From positions 310,001 through 374,000 of the forward strand of contig MEHQ01001076.1 in assembly GCA_008828725.1 (NCBI GenBank): a DNA stretch of 64,000 bases, written 5' to 3'. The stretch comes from Saccharina japonica (Eukaryota; Sar; Phaeophyceae; Laminariales; Laminariaceae). This document shows, one piece after another, positions 1 to 12,347 of this stretch. The first letter of the stretch is position 1, and each line of letters starts with the position of its first letter. The translations under genes were made by a program, and so were the position numbers. The notes under the pieces were generated by a model. It searched no databases. It was not told where the DNA came from and saw only the letters and a list, made by a program, of their open reading frames with translations.

Positions 1-3000
1 CGAGTATACAGGGCGGACAAAAGCACCGGCAGTACACTACTGTTTTTTACTACGTTTAAATATGCATTTACCGTGGGTAAATTAGAGCAGCATGTACATC
101 GAAACTTGTTACATTACAACTGGTGATACATTCCGGTACGTATGGGTCAAAATACATACACAATATCGTACTGCACTGTAGAAAACTACATATTTGACGC
201 TACGAAGTTCCCAGCATTATATACCCTTAATTGTCACCTAAAGGGGGCATCGGCTGCTTTGGTTGGCTTTCCCGTAATGCTGTTGTTGCTGTAGTAGGGC
301 GTGGTGAATATTTCAAAACATCCGTCCGTATCCGAAATGTATTTATTTTTCGTGACATGCTTTGCAGAACTGGGCAAACTCAGCGGGACGCCGTTCCTTT
401 TGACCTGAACAAATGATGGATGCCGAGGCGAAGCCTGGGTGAAGAGAGATACGGAGGTCGAACTCAGTGTCTGTGACGAACGTATTCGATGGCATAGCAA
501 GGATGTTTGTTTTGCCACAGGCTTGCGGGGCCCAATGCGTAAAAGCACGGCCGTGGTCAAAATATATTACTGTTATATGTACGGGCCTTATGTTTATGAC
601 ATTCTAACTCGTTCTTGACCGATAAACGAGGAAATTCGCTACAATGCCCACCTTGGAATATATCCAGCGTCTCTCCGATACGCCCCCAGTTCGAAACGTC
701 TCTTGTTCACACACATAGTTCGAGTGTTTGCCCACAGTGTTCGATATTTGTGGAGTTGTCACTCGTTCGGTGATTTGCATAAATTTCATTTGGAGCTACT
801 TCATCTGTTCGGGATCCTCCAAGTTTGGCTGGGCGGCAAACTGTTGGACTGCGCAGGGGGGGAAACGATTGTTTTTAAATGCATGCCTCTCTTAGAGTGA
901 GGCAAGTTCTTGCGAAAAATATTATGGTCGACTCCGTCGCTTTGCAGGCATGAACCGTCTGCGATTGGACGAAAATCCCTAACTCGACAACCAAACCAAT
1001 CGCGTGGGGAACATCTTCAATGTCAGGCGAACTGTTGGCTGATCTTTGTCGGGAAGACGCACACACTGCGGTTCGAGCGACGTTGTTTGAATCGCACCCT
1101 TCTTGCGGCCACATTCCCTGATACTCAAGAAGACACACACGGGTATGTCCCGTCTGCGGGTTGTTGAACTCACCGATTGTCCGTCTCACACGTTAACGTT
1201 TCCTTTTACTTTCGGACGCAAGTTACACTACCGGCGATACTACCATCGCCGTGTTGGGGCCAAGTCGGGCGCACAATAGACAGAAGTATCGTAGGAGTAA
1301 AAACAAGCCCACGCGTTGTCGTCGCATGTTATATTTATCAGACATCCAAAATACACTCAGTTGCCTGTGCATACAGAACTACACCAGTAGAATCGTATGG
1401 ACCTGGACCGCCAAACATCCACACATAAAGAGAATGACGTCCGGAATTCACATGCAAACATAGTTCACCCGACACCAGGCGCCATGTTTCAGCCAAATCA
1501 ACCAAGTGGGAATGGTGAATGCCTCCTTGGCACCAATCACACCGGTCATGCACGTTCCCCCCGAGGTATGTAGTTGCCAAACATATTACTCGGTAAATAA
1601 GCTCGGCAGGTCGGTAAAATCAGTGAATATACCGGCCGGGAAAAAAACAACATTCGCGCTAAGTTACTCCAGCAATGTACAACCATGACTTTCAATATAG
1701 TGGCCACCTCTTAAGAATTTAAATGTTGTGTCTGATATGCAACGATGTTTTAACGCGCGATTACCCAGACTAAGGTAGCTTTGGCGGGTTTTACAATACG
1801 TCCGATTGACAGGCACACCTAATCAGACCAACCACATGCATACTAGCTCTCCACATAATGTGCGTTCGTACCACCCATAAGGTATACGTCTTCCTCCTCC
1901 AAACTTGTCACCCATTTGGCGAAATCAGGCGAAATCAACGAGCAAAGGCCACAAGGCAGGCTTGATAATATAATGGCGGGTCAACAATATCATCGTGTTT
2001 AATATCGAACATTTCGCAAGCTTAAAGGTTGTTTTTGTTTACCCCTGGCAATACCACCAACTGAATACGCCTAAACGGCCACACACGACTTTCGTCTGGT
2101 GACCTGTTAGCGCATAATTTGGTTGGGCTCTGCTGAATGTATATCATAGCCCGATATAACCATTTGTACGCCGTAATACCACAATTCCACCATGAGACAA
2201 GCTCAGGAGGGGGTACAGGTGTGCTTTTTGCGCGGAACAACACGATAAACTGTGGCATTTGCGGCCTGATTTATGATGCGTGCTGGTGGATAATATGTAT
2301 TGTGTGCGATTCCAGTTTATGACATACTGTAGAAACGCTACGGTTTTCGCTGCCACACGTTGTTTTGGTATATGGTGTCAAGTTGGTAATTGAGATGTTC
2401 GAGTTCAGATGATTTCATTATCGAAAAGTATTTCATCTTTTGCTACCTACTACTTGCCTGCAACAATTATTCAAGAGTCAACAACGACGCATTGCACTGC
2501 ACGAACGTCGCGGCCTTGACGCAGAAACGTGAAGGGTTTATGTGTAGATATTGCTGTTTGTCTGTCGCTCAGTTTGCCTGCCTGCGTGTCTGTTCTTCTT
2601 TCGGCGTCTGTCATTCCGTCTGTATTGCGGGCGTTCTCACTGTTCATGGTGATTTTCTTCGTAACTGTAAGAAAACCTACTCAGGACAAATCGATATGTT
2701 ATTGTGGGCAATACAGACCATTGACAAGGCTGGGCCACACTTGCGCCATGTTGGGGCTCTTGGTTCGTTGCAGCCAGTGTAAAGTCATCAGCGGCAGCAA
2801 TAGGTCGGTGTGTATGGCGTCAATGTCTGCAAGAATTTGTCCGATTTTACTTATATTCCAATTCAGTACTCTTAAGGCGTTTGTTGGTCGGGGAGGGGCA
2901 CTGAGCGAAGCCCGTAGGATAGCGTGTTAGTATAGGTATAGTTCTGCTCTGTTCGAAAAACACAAGGTGGGGTAAATACATGTTTTCTGGAAGTTTCACG

Positions 3001-3431
3001 CATAGTCGTCGAAAATATCAATATATCGCCGTGCATTGCGTTTGGCTAATATTTAACTGACATTGATTACTATCGTACTTCGTTCAGTGACTGCATATCA
3101 ACTGCCACGTTGATTCCGCGAACGACTGTAGACGGTGATGTTGATGCGTATATAGCTCTTGCTGGAACATGGATCGAAGGTCGCTTGAGTACTGCGTTAT
3201 ATGCTTGAGACATGTTCATGGTGCCATGACTACCGTGCCGTTGGCTCGACCATAAAAGGCACAAGCCTGCCAACGTCAAGAGCACAATAAATCATGATAC
3301 AGGGTTGTCTAGAAGAGACAAAGTGGTGCTCTTTAGACAACTGTCAATCGTTCGGGTGTCAGTTGTAAATATAAAATAAATTAAATGTTTCAACTGACTG
3401 CAAAACACTGTCTTCTGTTTAGTGCACAGAA
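1..3431. other. Left arm of unit 1, no gene recognised
   Basis: Open frames here are short, lie on both strands, and are broken by indels against the matching stretches 26,666-30,117 and 44,825-48,881. I see no splice-supported coding exon, RNA gene or element ends. Confidence 0.5.
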
Positions 3432-4234
3432 CATACATACATCCAGCATACATACATACATACATACATACATACATACATACATACATACATACATACA
3501 TACATACATACATACATACATACATACATACATACATACATACATACATACATACATACATACATACATACATACATACATACATACATACATACATACA
3601 TACATACATACATACATACATACATACATACATACATACATACATACATACATACATACATACATACATACATACATACATACATACATACATACATACA
3701 TACATACATACATACATACATACATACATACATACATACATACATACATACATACATACATACATACATACATACATACATACATACATACATACATACA
3801 TACATACATACATACATACATACATACATACATACATACATACATACATACATACATACATACATACATACATACATACATACATACATACATACATACA
3901 TACATACATACATACATACATACATACATACATACATACATACATACATACATACATACATACATACATACATACATACATACATACATACATACATACA
4001 TACATACATACATACATACATACATACATACATACATACATACATACATACATACATACATACATACATACATACATACATACATACATACATACATACA
4101 TACATACATACATACATACATACATACATACATACATACATACATACATACATACATACATACATACATACATACATACATACATACATACATACATACA
4201 TAATACATACGTACATACATACATACATACATAC
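3432..4234. repeat. (CATA)n microsatellite, unit 1
   Basis: About 800 bp of almost uninterrupted CATA tetranucleotides, with minor breaks at both ends (near 3,442 and 4,201-4,212). The open frames on both strands (Tyr-Ile-His-Thr or Met-Tyr-Val-Cys repeats) follow from the 4-base period, which cycles through all frames without a stop. They are not genes. Confidence 0.98.
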
Positions 4235-4448
4235 TTTGTTGTATGTATCTTTCGAATTGCGTTGTATATTATAATTTTCTGTGGCATGGGAGGGAGAGCA
4301 GCTGGCTGAGATGTCTACCGCATTATCAACTCTGTCATGCTCACATGTCTTTTGCCCATAAACGCATCTCCCTCCCTTCACTGTTTGGGTTATACTGTAC
4401 GAATTCTCGGATGACTGAGACACCCAATGGTCCAACACCATTGTACTC
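4235..4448 (-). repeat. Split direct repeat B2
   Basis: 214 bp, same length as 4,902-5,115 with about five substitutions. Its outer end at 4,235 borders the CATA tract. Confidence 0.85.
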
Positions 4449-4615
4449 TTTCAAGAAAACATATACTTAGTACTATGGTATAAACCCCCGCACGCCACTG
4501 AAAAACAATAAATGAAAGTGCACTCGGTTAAACGATAACAACCGAGAATAGTACCTATATCCTCGTAAATGTCTCCATCCCCTCACCATCGAAAGAAAAA
4601 GGGTGGGTGGGCGGG
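4449..4615. other. Spacer between A2 and B2
   Basis: 167 bp between the two repeat halves with no second copy in the window. It holds no ORF of note. Confidence 0.5.
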
Positions 4616-4901
4616 AGAAATCACGAATCACGAAAAACCTGGGCCAGCGAACGATCGCTGTCCAGTTGGAAGCAACAGCCCTGTCTGTTCGCGTGTTCTA
4701 CCAGTCTACCAGCACCGTTCCGTGCGGTATCCACTTGGTATTCCCACAAGCGCGATGAACCAGATGAAGCCCGATGCTGCAAGTGAGCTACGTAGTGTAC
4801 GTGCCCAGCCAAAGATTATGAACCAGAACGCCAAATTCTCTCTATGACAACAAACTACAGATTATTCTTATATCGGTTCCCAATAACGAATAATATTTTC
4901 C
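4616..4901 (-). repeat. Split direct repeat A2
   Basis: 286 bp, equal in length to 11,971-12,256 with about seven substitutions. Its outer end (4,901) abuts the outer end of B1 (4,902), recreating the joined termini of the element. Confidence 0.85.
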
Positions 4902-5115
4902 TTTGTTGTATGTATCTTTCGAATTGCGTTGTATATTATCATTTTCTGTGGCATGGGAGGGAGAGCAGCTGGCTCACATGTCTACCGCATTATCAACTCT
5001 GTCATGCTCACATGTATTTTGCCCATAAACGCATCTCCCTCCCTTCACTGTTTGGGTTATACTGTACGAATTCTCGGATGACTGACACACCCAATGGTCC
5101 AACACCATTGTACTC
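4902..5115 (-). repeat. Split direct repeat B1
   Basis: Second copy of the 214 bp B repeat. It lies directly downstream (minus strand) of the recombinase reading frame, whose 3' end runs into it. Confidence 0.85.
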
Positions 5116-5580
5116 CTTGACAACCGAGGTTGCTCCGAGACTTCTATAGTTTACCCATACAGTATCTTGACCTGGCTGTCTTTGCAAACCCTTGCCAGCT
5201 GCTAGTTTACGAAACCCATGTCGCGCATGGTCCGCATTATTCCGGGTGTACACCATAAATGCATGGGACTTCCACCTTCCTTCTCGCTGTATGACTCGCC
5301 CCAACACGTCACTTCCAGCCGCAAGCGTCGAGGCACTTCCTAACCTCGGCGAGTGGATGGCGGACTCTTTGGGCTTACGCCCCGACTTTCCAACTACATT
5401 TCTCAGGGCTCACAACGCTTGTCCATATCCCCACGCTCGTACTTGCTCCCCTGAACGGAACGAGGAAAATGGCGCGTGTTCAGGTTGCGCTGCATGGCAT
5501 GACAGTAGTGCCACCATAAGAGCGACGGCTCCGCCACCCCCACCAAGCTCAGAACACGGGCCCCGAACCTCGCTCCGTGT
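5008..5580 (-). pseudogene. Tyrosine recombinase C-terminal half, broken
   Basis: The minus-strand frame reads as the catalytic C-terminal part of a tyrosine recombinase of the DIRS/Ngaro/Crypton type. Visible pieces in order: an Arg-Ala-Trp-Gly stretch, a His-Ser-Pro-Arg box (the H-x-x-R motif; His codon 5,353-5,355), the block ASTLAAGSDV, then the block VIQREGRWKSHAFMVYTRNN. The Tyr codon 5,248-5,250 in that block is the likely nucleophile. An in-frame TGA at 5,410-5,412 interrupts the frame just upstream of the His box, and the N-terminal part with the first catalytic Arg is missing or unrecognisable, so I call it a pseudogene. It sits next to B1, where the recombinase gene lies in PAT/Ngaro elements. 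The family call rests on recognised motifs, not on an alignment. Confidence 0.65.
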
Positions 5581-5687
5581 ACGTACTACACCACTACAAC
5601 TTGAGACTGGTCGCCGTTATGGCCGCGCAGTCGCACCTCAACCCAGACGTCATCAATACACTGAAGACGTCTAAATTGACTGTCGCC

Positions 5688-8640
5688 CAGCGGCATGGTA
5701 CCGCTGTAAATATCGTTTCCCTGCCGGGACATGTGAGCGAAATTCCAAATATGGCTCCTCACAGTTCACCCATCGGTGTTGCGATTTCAGCCACTGAGGT
5801 CGACTATGTACAAGTATTCACGCACGAGACATATCAAACGTTTGTCTTTAGCTGTGAAGATACCCTCTCAGCGACACACTCATTCACAACGCCATAATCG
5901 TGTAGTCGTAGCCAACAATGTTGCATTAAGCTCTGCTGGACGTTTTTACATGTTCAGTAAAGTCTACACATATTCTGTGCCTCATCGCTGCCGCCAGGAG
6001 TAACGTCGAGAACACCCAGATGTTTGCCAGCGGCACTGTACCGCTGTGAGTTTCGTCACCTTTCCGCGACGTGTGAAAGAACATAGCAAACGTTGCTGGT
6101 CACGGTTCACCCAGCAGTGATACGAATTATGTCACTACCGCCTCTCTACAAGTATCCCAGTCCGAGACCCCTCGAACGTTAGGCTGTGAACATTCCCGCT
6201 CGAACTCGTCGTGAGACACTCATTCACTACGCCATAACCATACAAGTATACTCGTAAATATTCGTGTTACATCCACAACCTGCTGGACGTTTTTAGTGCA
6301 TGTAAAACTGTAAATATTCTGCGCCCCCTCGCGCCCGCGAGGGGTAACAGCAATACTGACCAGGTGCACTTTTTGTTAGCGGAATCGTGCCGCTGTAAGT
6401 ATTGTCGCTCTGCCGTAACATGTGAGCGAAATGTTGTTGCTGACGGATAACAAACATAGTAAATAAGTTGGTACCGGTTCACCCAGCAGTGATACGATTT
6501 CTGTCACTGCAGTCGACTCTCTACAAGTATCCACGTCGGAGACATCTCGAACGTCTGGCTGTGAAGATTCCCCCTCAACACGTGGTGAGACAGTCATTCA
6601 CTACGCCATAACCACATACTCGCATATGTTCATGTTACATCAACATCCTGCTGGCCATGTTTAGTACATAAAAATCTGTAAATATTCTGCGCCCCATCTC
6701 GACCGCGAGGCATAACAGCGAGAATACTCAGGTGAACGTTTGCCAGCAACGTCGTACCACTGTAAGTCACTGCGGTCGGCTCTCTACAAGTATCCACATC
6801 CGAGCCATCTCGAAAGTTTGGCTGTGAAGGTTTCCTCTCAACGCGCGGTGAGACACTCGTTCATTACGCCATAACCGTATACTTGTATGTATATATTTTA
6901 CATCCCCAACCTGCTGGATATTTTTAGTGCATAAAATTCTGTACATATTCTGCGCCCCATCGCGACCACGAGGGGTTACAGCTAGAATAGTCGGGTGTAC
7001 GTTTGCCAGCAACGTCGTACCGCTGTAAGTCACTGCGGTCGACTCTCTACAAGTATCCACGTCCGGGACATCTCGAAAGTTTTGGCTGTGAAGATTCCCT
7101 CTCAACGCGTGGTGAGACACTCATTTATTACGCCATAACCATATACTTGTAGATATTCATTTTGCATCCACAACCTGCTGGACATTTTCATTACATATAT
7201 AAACTCGTGGATATTCATGTTACATCCACAACCTGCTGGACATTTTTAATGCATAAATTTCTGTAAATATTCTGCGCCCCATCGCGACCGCGTGGGGTAA
7301 CAGCAATAATGCTCAGGTGCACTTTTGCCAGCAACGTCGTACCGCTGTAAGTCGCTGCGGTTGACTCGCTACAAGTATCCACGTCCGAGACGTCTCGAAC
7401 GTTTTGGCTGTGACGATTCCCTCTCAACGCGTGGTGAGACACTCATTCACTACGCAATAACCATATACTCGTAGATGTTAATTTCACATCCACGCGCTGC
7501 TGTACCATTTTAGTACATATAAATCTGTAAATATCCTGCGCCCCATCGCGACCGGGAGGGGTAACAGCTAGAATACTCAGGTGATTTTAGTACATATATA
7601 TCTGTAAATATCCTGCGCCCCATCGCGACCGCGAGGGGTAACAGCTAGAATACTCAGGTGATTTTAGTACATATATATCTGTAAATATCCTGCGCCCCAT
7701 CGCGACCGCGAGGGGTAACAGCTAGAATACTCAGGTGATTTTAGTACGTAAAAATCAGTAAATATCCTGCGCCCCATCGCGACCGACGGCCAGAATACTC
7801 AGGTGATTTTAGTACATATATATCTGTCAATATCCTGCGCCCCATCGCGACCGCGAGGTGTAACTGCTGGATATTTTTAATACATAAATTCTGCAAATAT
7901 TCTGCGCCCCATCGCGACCGCCAGGGGTAACAGCAAGAATACTCAGGTGCACTTTTGCCAGCAACGTCGTACCGCTGTAAGTCACTGCGGTTGACTATCT
8001 ACAAGTATCCACGTCCGAGACATCTCGAACGTTTTGGCTGTGAAGATTCCCTCTCAACGCATGGTGAGGCACTCATCCACTACGCCATAACCATATACTC
8101 GTAGATGTTAATTTCACATCCACGCGCTGCTGTACTATTTTAGTACATATAAATCTGTAAGTATCCTGCGCCCCATCGCGACCGCGAGGGGTAACAGCTA
8201 GAATACTCAGGTGAGCTTCGTACATATATATCTGTAAATATCCTGCGCCCCATCACGGACTGCTGGATATTTGTTAATGCATAAATTCTGCATATATTCT
8301 GCGCCCCATCGCGACCGCGAGGGGTAGCAGCAAGAATACTCAGGTGCACGTTTGCCAGCAACGTCGTACCGCTGTAAGTCACTGCGGTTGACTCTCTACA
8401 AGTATCCACGTCCGAGACGTCTCGAACGTTTTGGCTGTGAAGATTCCCTCTCAACGCGTGGTGAGACACTCATCCACTACGCCATAACCATATACTCGTA
8501 GATGTTAATTTCACATCCACGCGCTGCTGTACCCTTTTTAGTACATATAAATCTGTAAATATCCTGCGCCCCATCTCGACCGCGAGGGGTAACAGCTAGA
8601 ATACTCAGGTGCACATTTTCCAGCAATATTTGGCTGTGAA
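5688..8640. repeat. Satellite array A, complex ~300 bp monomers
   Basis: Diverged tandem monomers carrying, in order, a CTACAAGTATCCACGTCCG block, a TTTGGCTGTGAAGATTCCC block, a CTGCGCCCCATCGCGACCG block and an AATACTCAGGTG block. Full monomers recur near 6,040, 6,380, 6,740, 7,010, 7,320, 7,950 and 8,350. Many short minus-strand frames are by-products of the repetition. Confidence 0.85.
7508..7860. repeat. Nested ~76 bp tandem sub-array
   Basis: About five successive copies of only the CTGCGCCCCATCGCGACC...AATACTCAGGTG part of the larger monomer, a local amplification inside satellite array A. Confidence 0.85.
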
Positions 8641-9995
8641 GATTATCTCTCACCCAGCAGTCCGCATGGGGAATCACTCGTTCATTATGCCAAATTACAT
8701 TAATCTTGCACGTACGTTTTGGATGTGAAAATGATCTCTCACCCAGCAGTCCGCGTGGGAATCACTCGTTCAGTACTCCGCATTATGTGTATTGTGCACG
8801 TACGTTTGGCTGTGAATATGATCTCTCACCCAGCATTCCGCGTGGGGAATCACTCGTTCAACATGCCATATTATATTTATCGTGCACATACAATTGGCTG
8901 TGAAGATTACATCTCACCCAGCAGTTCGCATGGGGAATCACTCGTTCATACTCAGGTGCACTTTTTCCAGCAATATTTGGCTGTGAATATTATCTCTTAC
9001 CCAGCAGTCCGCATGGGGAATCACTCGGTCAATATGCCACATTATATGAATCGTGCACGTACGTTTTGGATGTGAAGATGATCTCTCACCCAGCAGTCCG
9101 CGTGGGAATCACTCGTTCAGTACTCCGCATTATGTGTATCGTGCACGTACGTTTGGCTGTGAATAAGATCTCTCACCCAGCATTCCGCGTGGGGAATCAC
9201 TCGTTCAACATGCCATATTATATTTATCGTGCACATACAATTGGCTGTGGAGATTACATCTCACCCAGCAGTTCGCATGGAGGATCACTCGTTCATTATG
9301 CCACATTACATTTATCGTAATCACTCGTTCATTATATCACGTTATATCTATCGTGCACAATTGACTGTGAATATTATATCTCACCCAGCAGTCCGCATGG
9401 GAACTCACTCGTTCATTATGCCACATTATATTTATGGTGCACATATGGTTGACTGTGAAGATGATCTCTCACCCAGCAACCCGCGTGGGGGATCACTCGT
9501 GCTTTTTTCCCACATTATATTCATCGCGCACGTACGTTTGACTGTTAAGATTATCTCTCGCCCAGTGTCCCACTCGGGGAATCACTCGTTCAATCTGCCA
9601 CATTATATATATATATATCTATCGTGCACGTACAATTTACCGTGAAGATTATCTCTCACCCAGCAGTCCGCATGGGGAAACACCGTTCATTATGGCACAT
9701 TATATATATCGTGCACGTACGTTGGACTGTGGACATTATCTCTCACCCAGCAATCCGCGTGGGGAATCACTCGTTCATTTTTCCACATTTTGTATCGTGC
9801 GCATACGTTTTTGGCTGCGAATATTATCTTTCACTCGGCAGTCCGCGTGGTCAACCACTTTTAATAGTTCAATATGCCACGTTATATTTACCGTGCACGT
9901 ACGTTTCATCTGAAAATGTGATCTCACATCCAACTGTCCGCGTGGGTAATCACTCGTCCATGATGCCACATTATGTATCGCAAACGTACTGCTGT
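8640..9995. repeat. Satellite array B, ~89 bp monomers
   Basis: About 15 copies of an ~89 bp unit with a CTCTCACCCAGCAGTCCGC core, spaced 82-97 bp with one gap of 119 bp. The unit corresponds to the TTTGGCTGTGAAGAT...CACTCGTTCA part of the array A monomer, so B is an amplified sub-segment of A or its source. The long plus-strand open frames here repeat the same peptide with changes and shift frames between copies, so they are not a gene. Confidence 0.85.
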
Positions 9996-10079
9996 ATGAC
10001 ATCGTCTTGCCGCGACGTCGTAATAATCAATGTATGCATGACCTTGCTCCGCTGCTGTACGGCCCGAGATTCCACTGGT

Positions 10080-11220
10080 TAATTGATGACATTGTTTTGA
10101 CGTATGCTACAGTACGACTTTTCACACTGCTGTTCAGTTAGGGGCAATGTGAACATATATACCTGGTATCAGTAATCTGCGCCCCTTCGCAACCGCGTTA
10201 GAGGTACCAGCAAGATTATCCAGTGACACTACACAGCTGTTTAAATTGAGCATATACGTACTGCTGTTTCAGCAGACAAAACACTCACTACACTGTTTAA
10301 ATAGAGCATATACGTACTGCTGTTTCAGCGGATAAAACAATGTGATAATTATTTGAAATATGATCATGCTGTGCAATGTGTGGCGATTCCTCCACTTTAG
10401 CTTCTTGCACAAGCAACCCAACTCGCTCGAACCGTTTCCAAACGCACACGCTCTCGGCCCATATAACCTTCGCCCCATCGCAACCGCGTTATAGGTACAG
10501 CAAGATTATCCAATAAAACTGCACACAGCTGTTTAATTTGAGCATGTACGTATTGCCGTTTCAGCAGACAAAACAATGTGACAACTCTTTGATTTTTTTT
10601 TCAATTTTTTTTTTTTCAGTTGCTCGGGATGAACGACATCTTACACGTGCCATATTTTGCGTCACCTTGCTGCAACGTATGACCCCAATAGCAATAATGC
10701 TCCATTGACACACCAACCGCCTGCTGCTGTACGCATTTGTTTGCGAGTCCTTGTGGTCAAGCACATCATGTATTATTCTGGTCAACTACAAAACATAAAA
10801 TTGCCTGTGCCACTATTGCCTGTGCCCACAGGCAAGAGTATTCAGTTGACAAAGCCAACCGCCGTATACCTGGCATATCACACAGCAATAATATTCGGTT
10901 AACACACCAACCGCCTGCTGCTGTACGCACTTGTTTGCGAGTCGTTGTGGTCAAACACATCATGTATCTGGCATATCACACAGCAATAACATCTCTTTCA
11001 GTATGCCATACATATACTCGTGCATGTCAGCAGGATGCAATTTCTGCCCTTGCAATCGGTTACCTACAAGTATCCGCGCTCAAAACCTCTCGAGCGTTTT
11101 GGCTGTCAATTTTTATCTCACACCCAACACTCCGTGTGGATAGGCACTCATTGAGCATGCCATATTCAATACTCGTATATACGTGTACCAGCACGCATAT
11201 TCAGGTGATGATATACGCGT
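10080..11220. repeat. Degenerate satellite remnants
   Basis: Older related repeats: CGCCCC(A/T)TCGCAACCGCGTT blocks near 10,178 and 10,470; a ~60 bp CACCAACCGCCTGCTGCTGTA block near 10,700 and 10,903; and a final array-A-like monomer at 11,060-11,190. A poly-T run lies at 10,590-10,616. Confidence 0.65.
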
Positions 11221-11970
11221 AGCATACACAACAGTACGTATAGAGTACAGATACAGATAATCTTGATCTCTCATACGAGATATATATACCAGGTACAGGT
11301 ACGTATGTATAGCCCTGGTCGTATATGAGAAATATGCTGGTTGACATACCATATTGTTATAATTGTCTGAGCTCAGCAAAACGTCAGTTCTCGACGCTCG
11401 GGCCATTTTTATACCTCAGGAAAACCTGAGTTCTCGACGCTCGTGCCTCGCGCTCCGTACACCCGGCCGTGGTGAATGTTTTGAAAGTTTACATCCAAGT
11501 TCTTCTAGTGTTTATCCACTTACGATACGCGCTTGTCCCTTGGCATCGTAATTGCGGACCTTAACCTTATTCCTCTCGCCGGCGGCCTGGGCCGACGGCG
11601 ATGTTCCCTTGTATAGAATATCATATTGTAACTCCACCTGGCATGTATGTACCAGTACGAGTATTGTTACAGCAGTACGTATATATGCGCCGCTCCTATC
11701 ATAGCAGCTGCTGCTGTACATCGTCTCGCACGAGCGCTACTACAGCAGTACTGCTGCTGTGCACTAGGTACATAATCCCCGTAAAGTGAAAGGATGACAA
11801 TTAACTCACCTCGGAAGTCGCTCAAGCCATCCTAAAACACGTACGCCTTTGGCCCTTGAGCGTCAGAGTTTAACACACTACATGGGAACATACAGGTCTT
11901 TGACATGCGTGATGTTGACGTTTGCCCGTACGCTGCTTGCACCATGTGGTACGACTCGACCCGTCTCACT
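11221..11970. other. Element interior next to A1, no gene seen
   Basis: This would be the 5' end (minus strand) of the retroelement, where gag is expected. I find only short frames and CA/GTA-rich sequence. A short repeated block, TTCTCGACGCTCG, occurs near 11,390 and 11,431. Confidence 0.5.
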
Positions 11971-12256
11971 AGAAATCACGAATCACGAAAAACCTGGGCC
12001 AGCGAACGATCGCTGTCCAGTTGGAAGCAACAGCCCTGTCTGTTCGCGTGTTCTACCAGTCTACCAGCACCGTTCCGTGCGGTATCCACTTGGTATTCCC
12101 ACAAGCGCGACGAACCAGATGAAGCCCGATGCTGCAAGTGAGCTAGGTAGTGTACGTGCTCAGTCAAAGATTATGAACCAGAACGCCAAATTCTCTCTAT
12201 GACAACAAACTACAGATTATTCTTATATCGGTTCCCAATCACGAATCATATTTTCC
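11971..12256 (-). repeat. Split direct repeat A1
   Basis: 286 bp partner of 4,616-4,901. Its outer end at 12,256 meets the right part of the CATA tract. Confidence 0.85.
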
Positions 12257-12347
12257 ATACATACATACATACATACATACATACATACATACATACATAC
12301 ATACATACATACATACATACATACATACATACATACATACATACATA
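12257..12347. repeat. (CATA)n, right part of split tract
   Basis: About 90 bp of CATA repeats continuing the tract interrupted at 4,234. The flank beyond it matches 30,190 and 49,680 in the other units. Confidence 0.95.

Larger units (their letters stand above)
4235..12256 (-). mobile_element. PAT/Ngaro-like tyrosine-recombinase retroelement, degenerate
   Basis: An ~8.0 kb insertion in a CATA tract, absent from units 2 and 3. Read on the minus strand it has A1 (12,256-11,971), an interior, a decayed tyrosine recombinase (about 5,580-5,008), then B1 (5,115-4,902), A2 (4,901-4,616), a 167 bp gap and B2 (4,448-4,235). The A copies are 286 bp each and the B copies 214 bp each, both about 97-98% identical. 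The A2/B1 junction at 4,901/4,902 joins exactly the two outer ends of the element, as expected for the circle-junction copy in split-direct-repeat elements of the DIRS order. No target duplication is visible, which fits recombinase-mediated insertion, although the microsatellite could hide a 4-base one. I could not find gag or RT/RNase H; satellite repeats fill that space. The exact family within PAT/Ngaro/DIRS is inference. Confidence 0.72.

Noticed and set aside
2390..2930. 130-133 aa overlapping frames shared by units 1 and 2
   Set aside because: Two frames overlap on the same strand, neither has domain motifs, and the frame is lost in unit 3 after the junction at 47,460.
3292..4441. Long open frames of Met-Tyr-Val-Cys or Tyr-Ile-His-Thr repeats on both strands (also at 48,814-49,801)
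   Set aside because: They come from the CATA tetranucleotide repeat, which contains no stop in any of these frames. They exist on both strands and differ between units.
7508..7860. Regular direct repeats that could suggest a CRISPR array
   Set aside because: Copies are contiguous with no unique spacers, and the context is eukaryotic satellite DNA.
8706..10082. Chain of plus-strand frames with repeating peptides
   Set aside because: They are translations of the 89 bp satellite. Frames change between monomers and stops fall irregularly.
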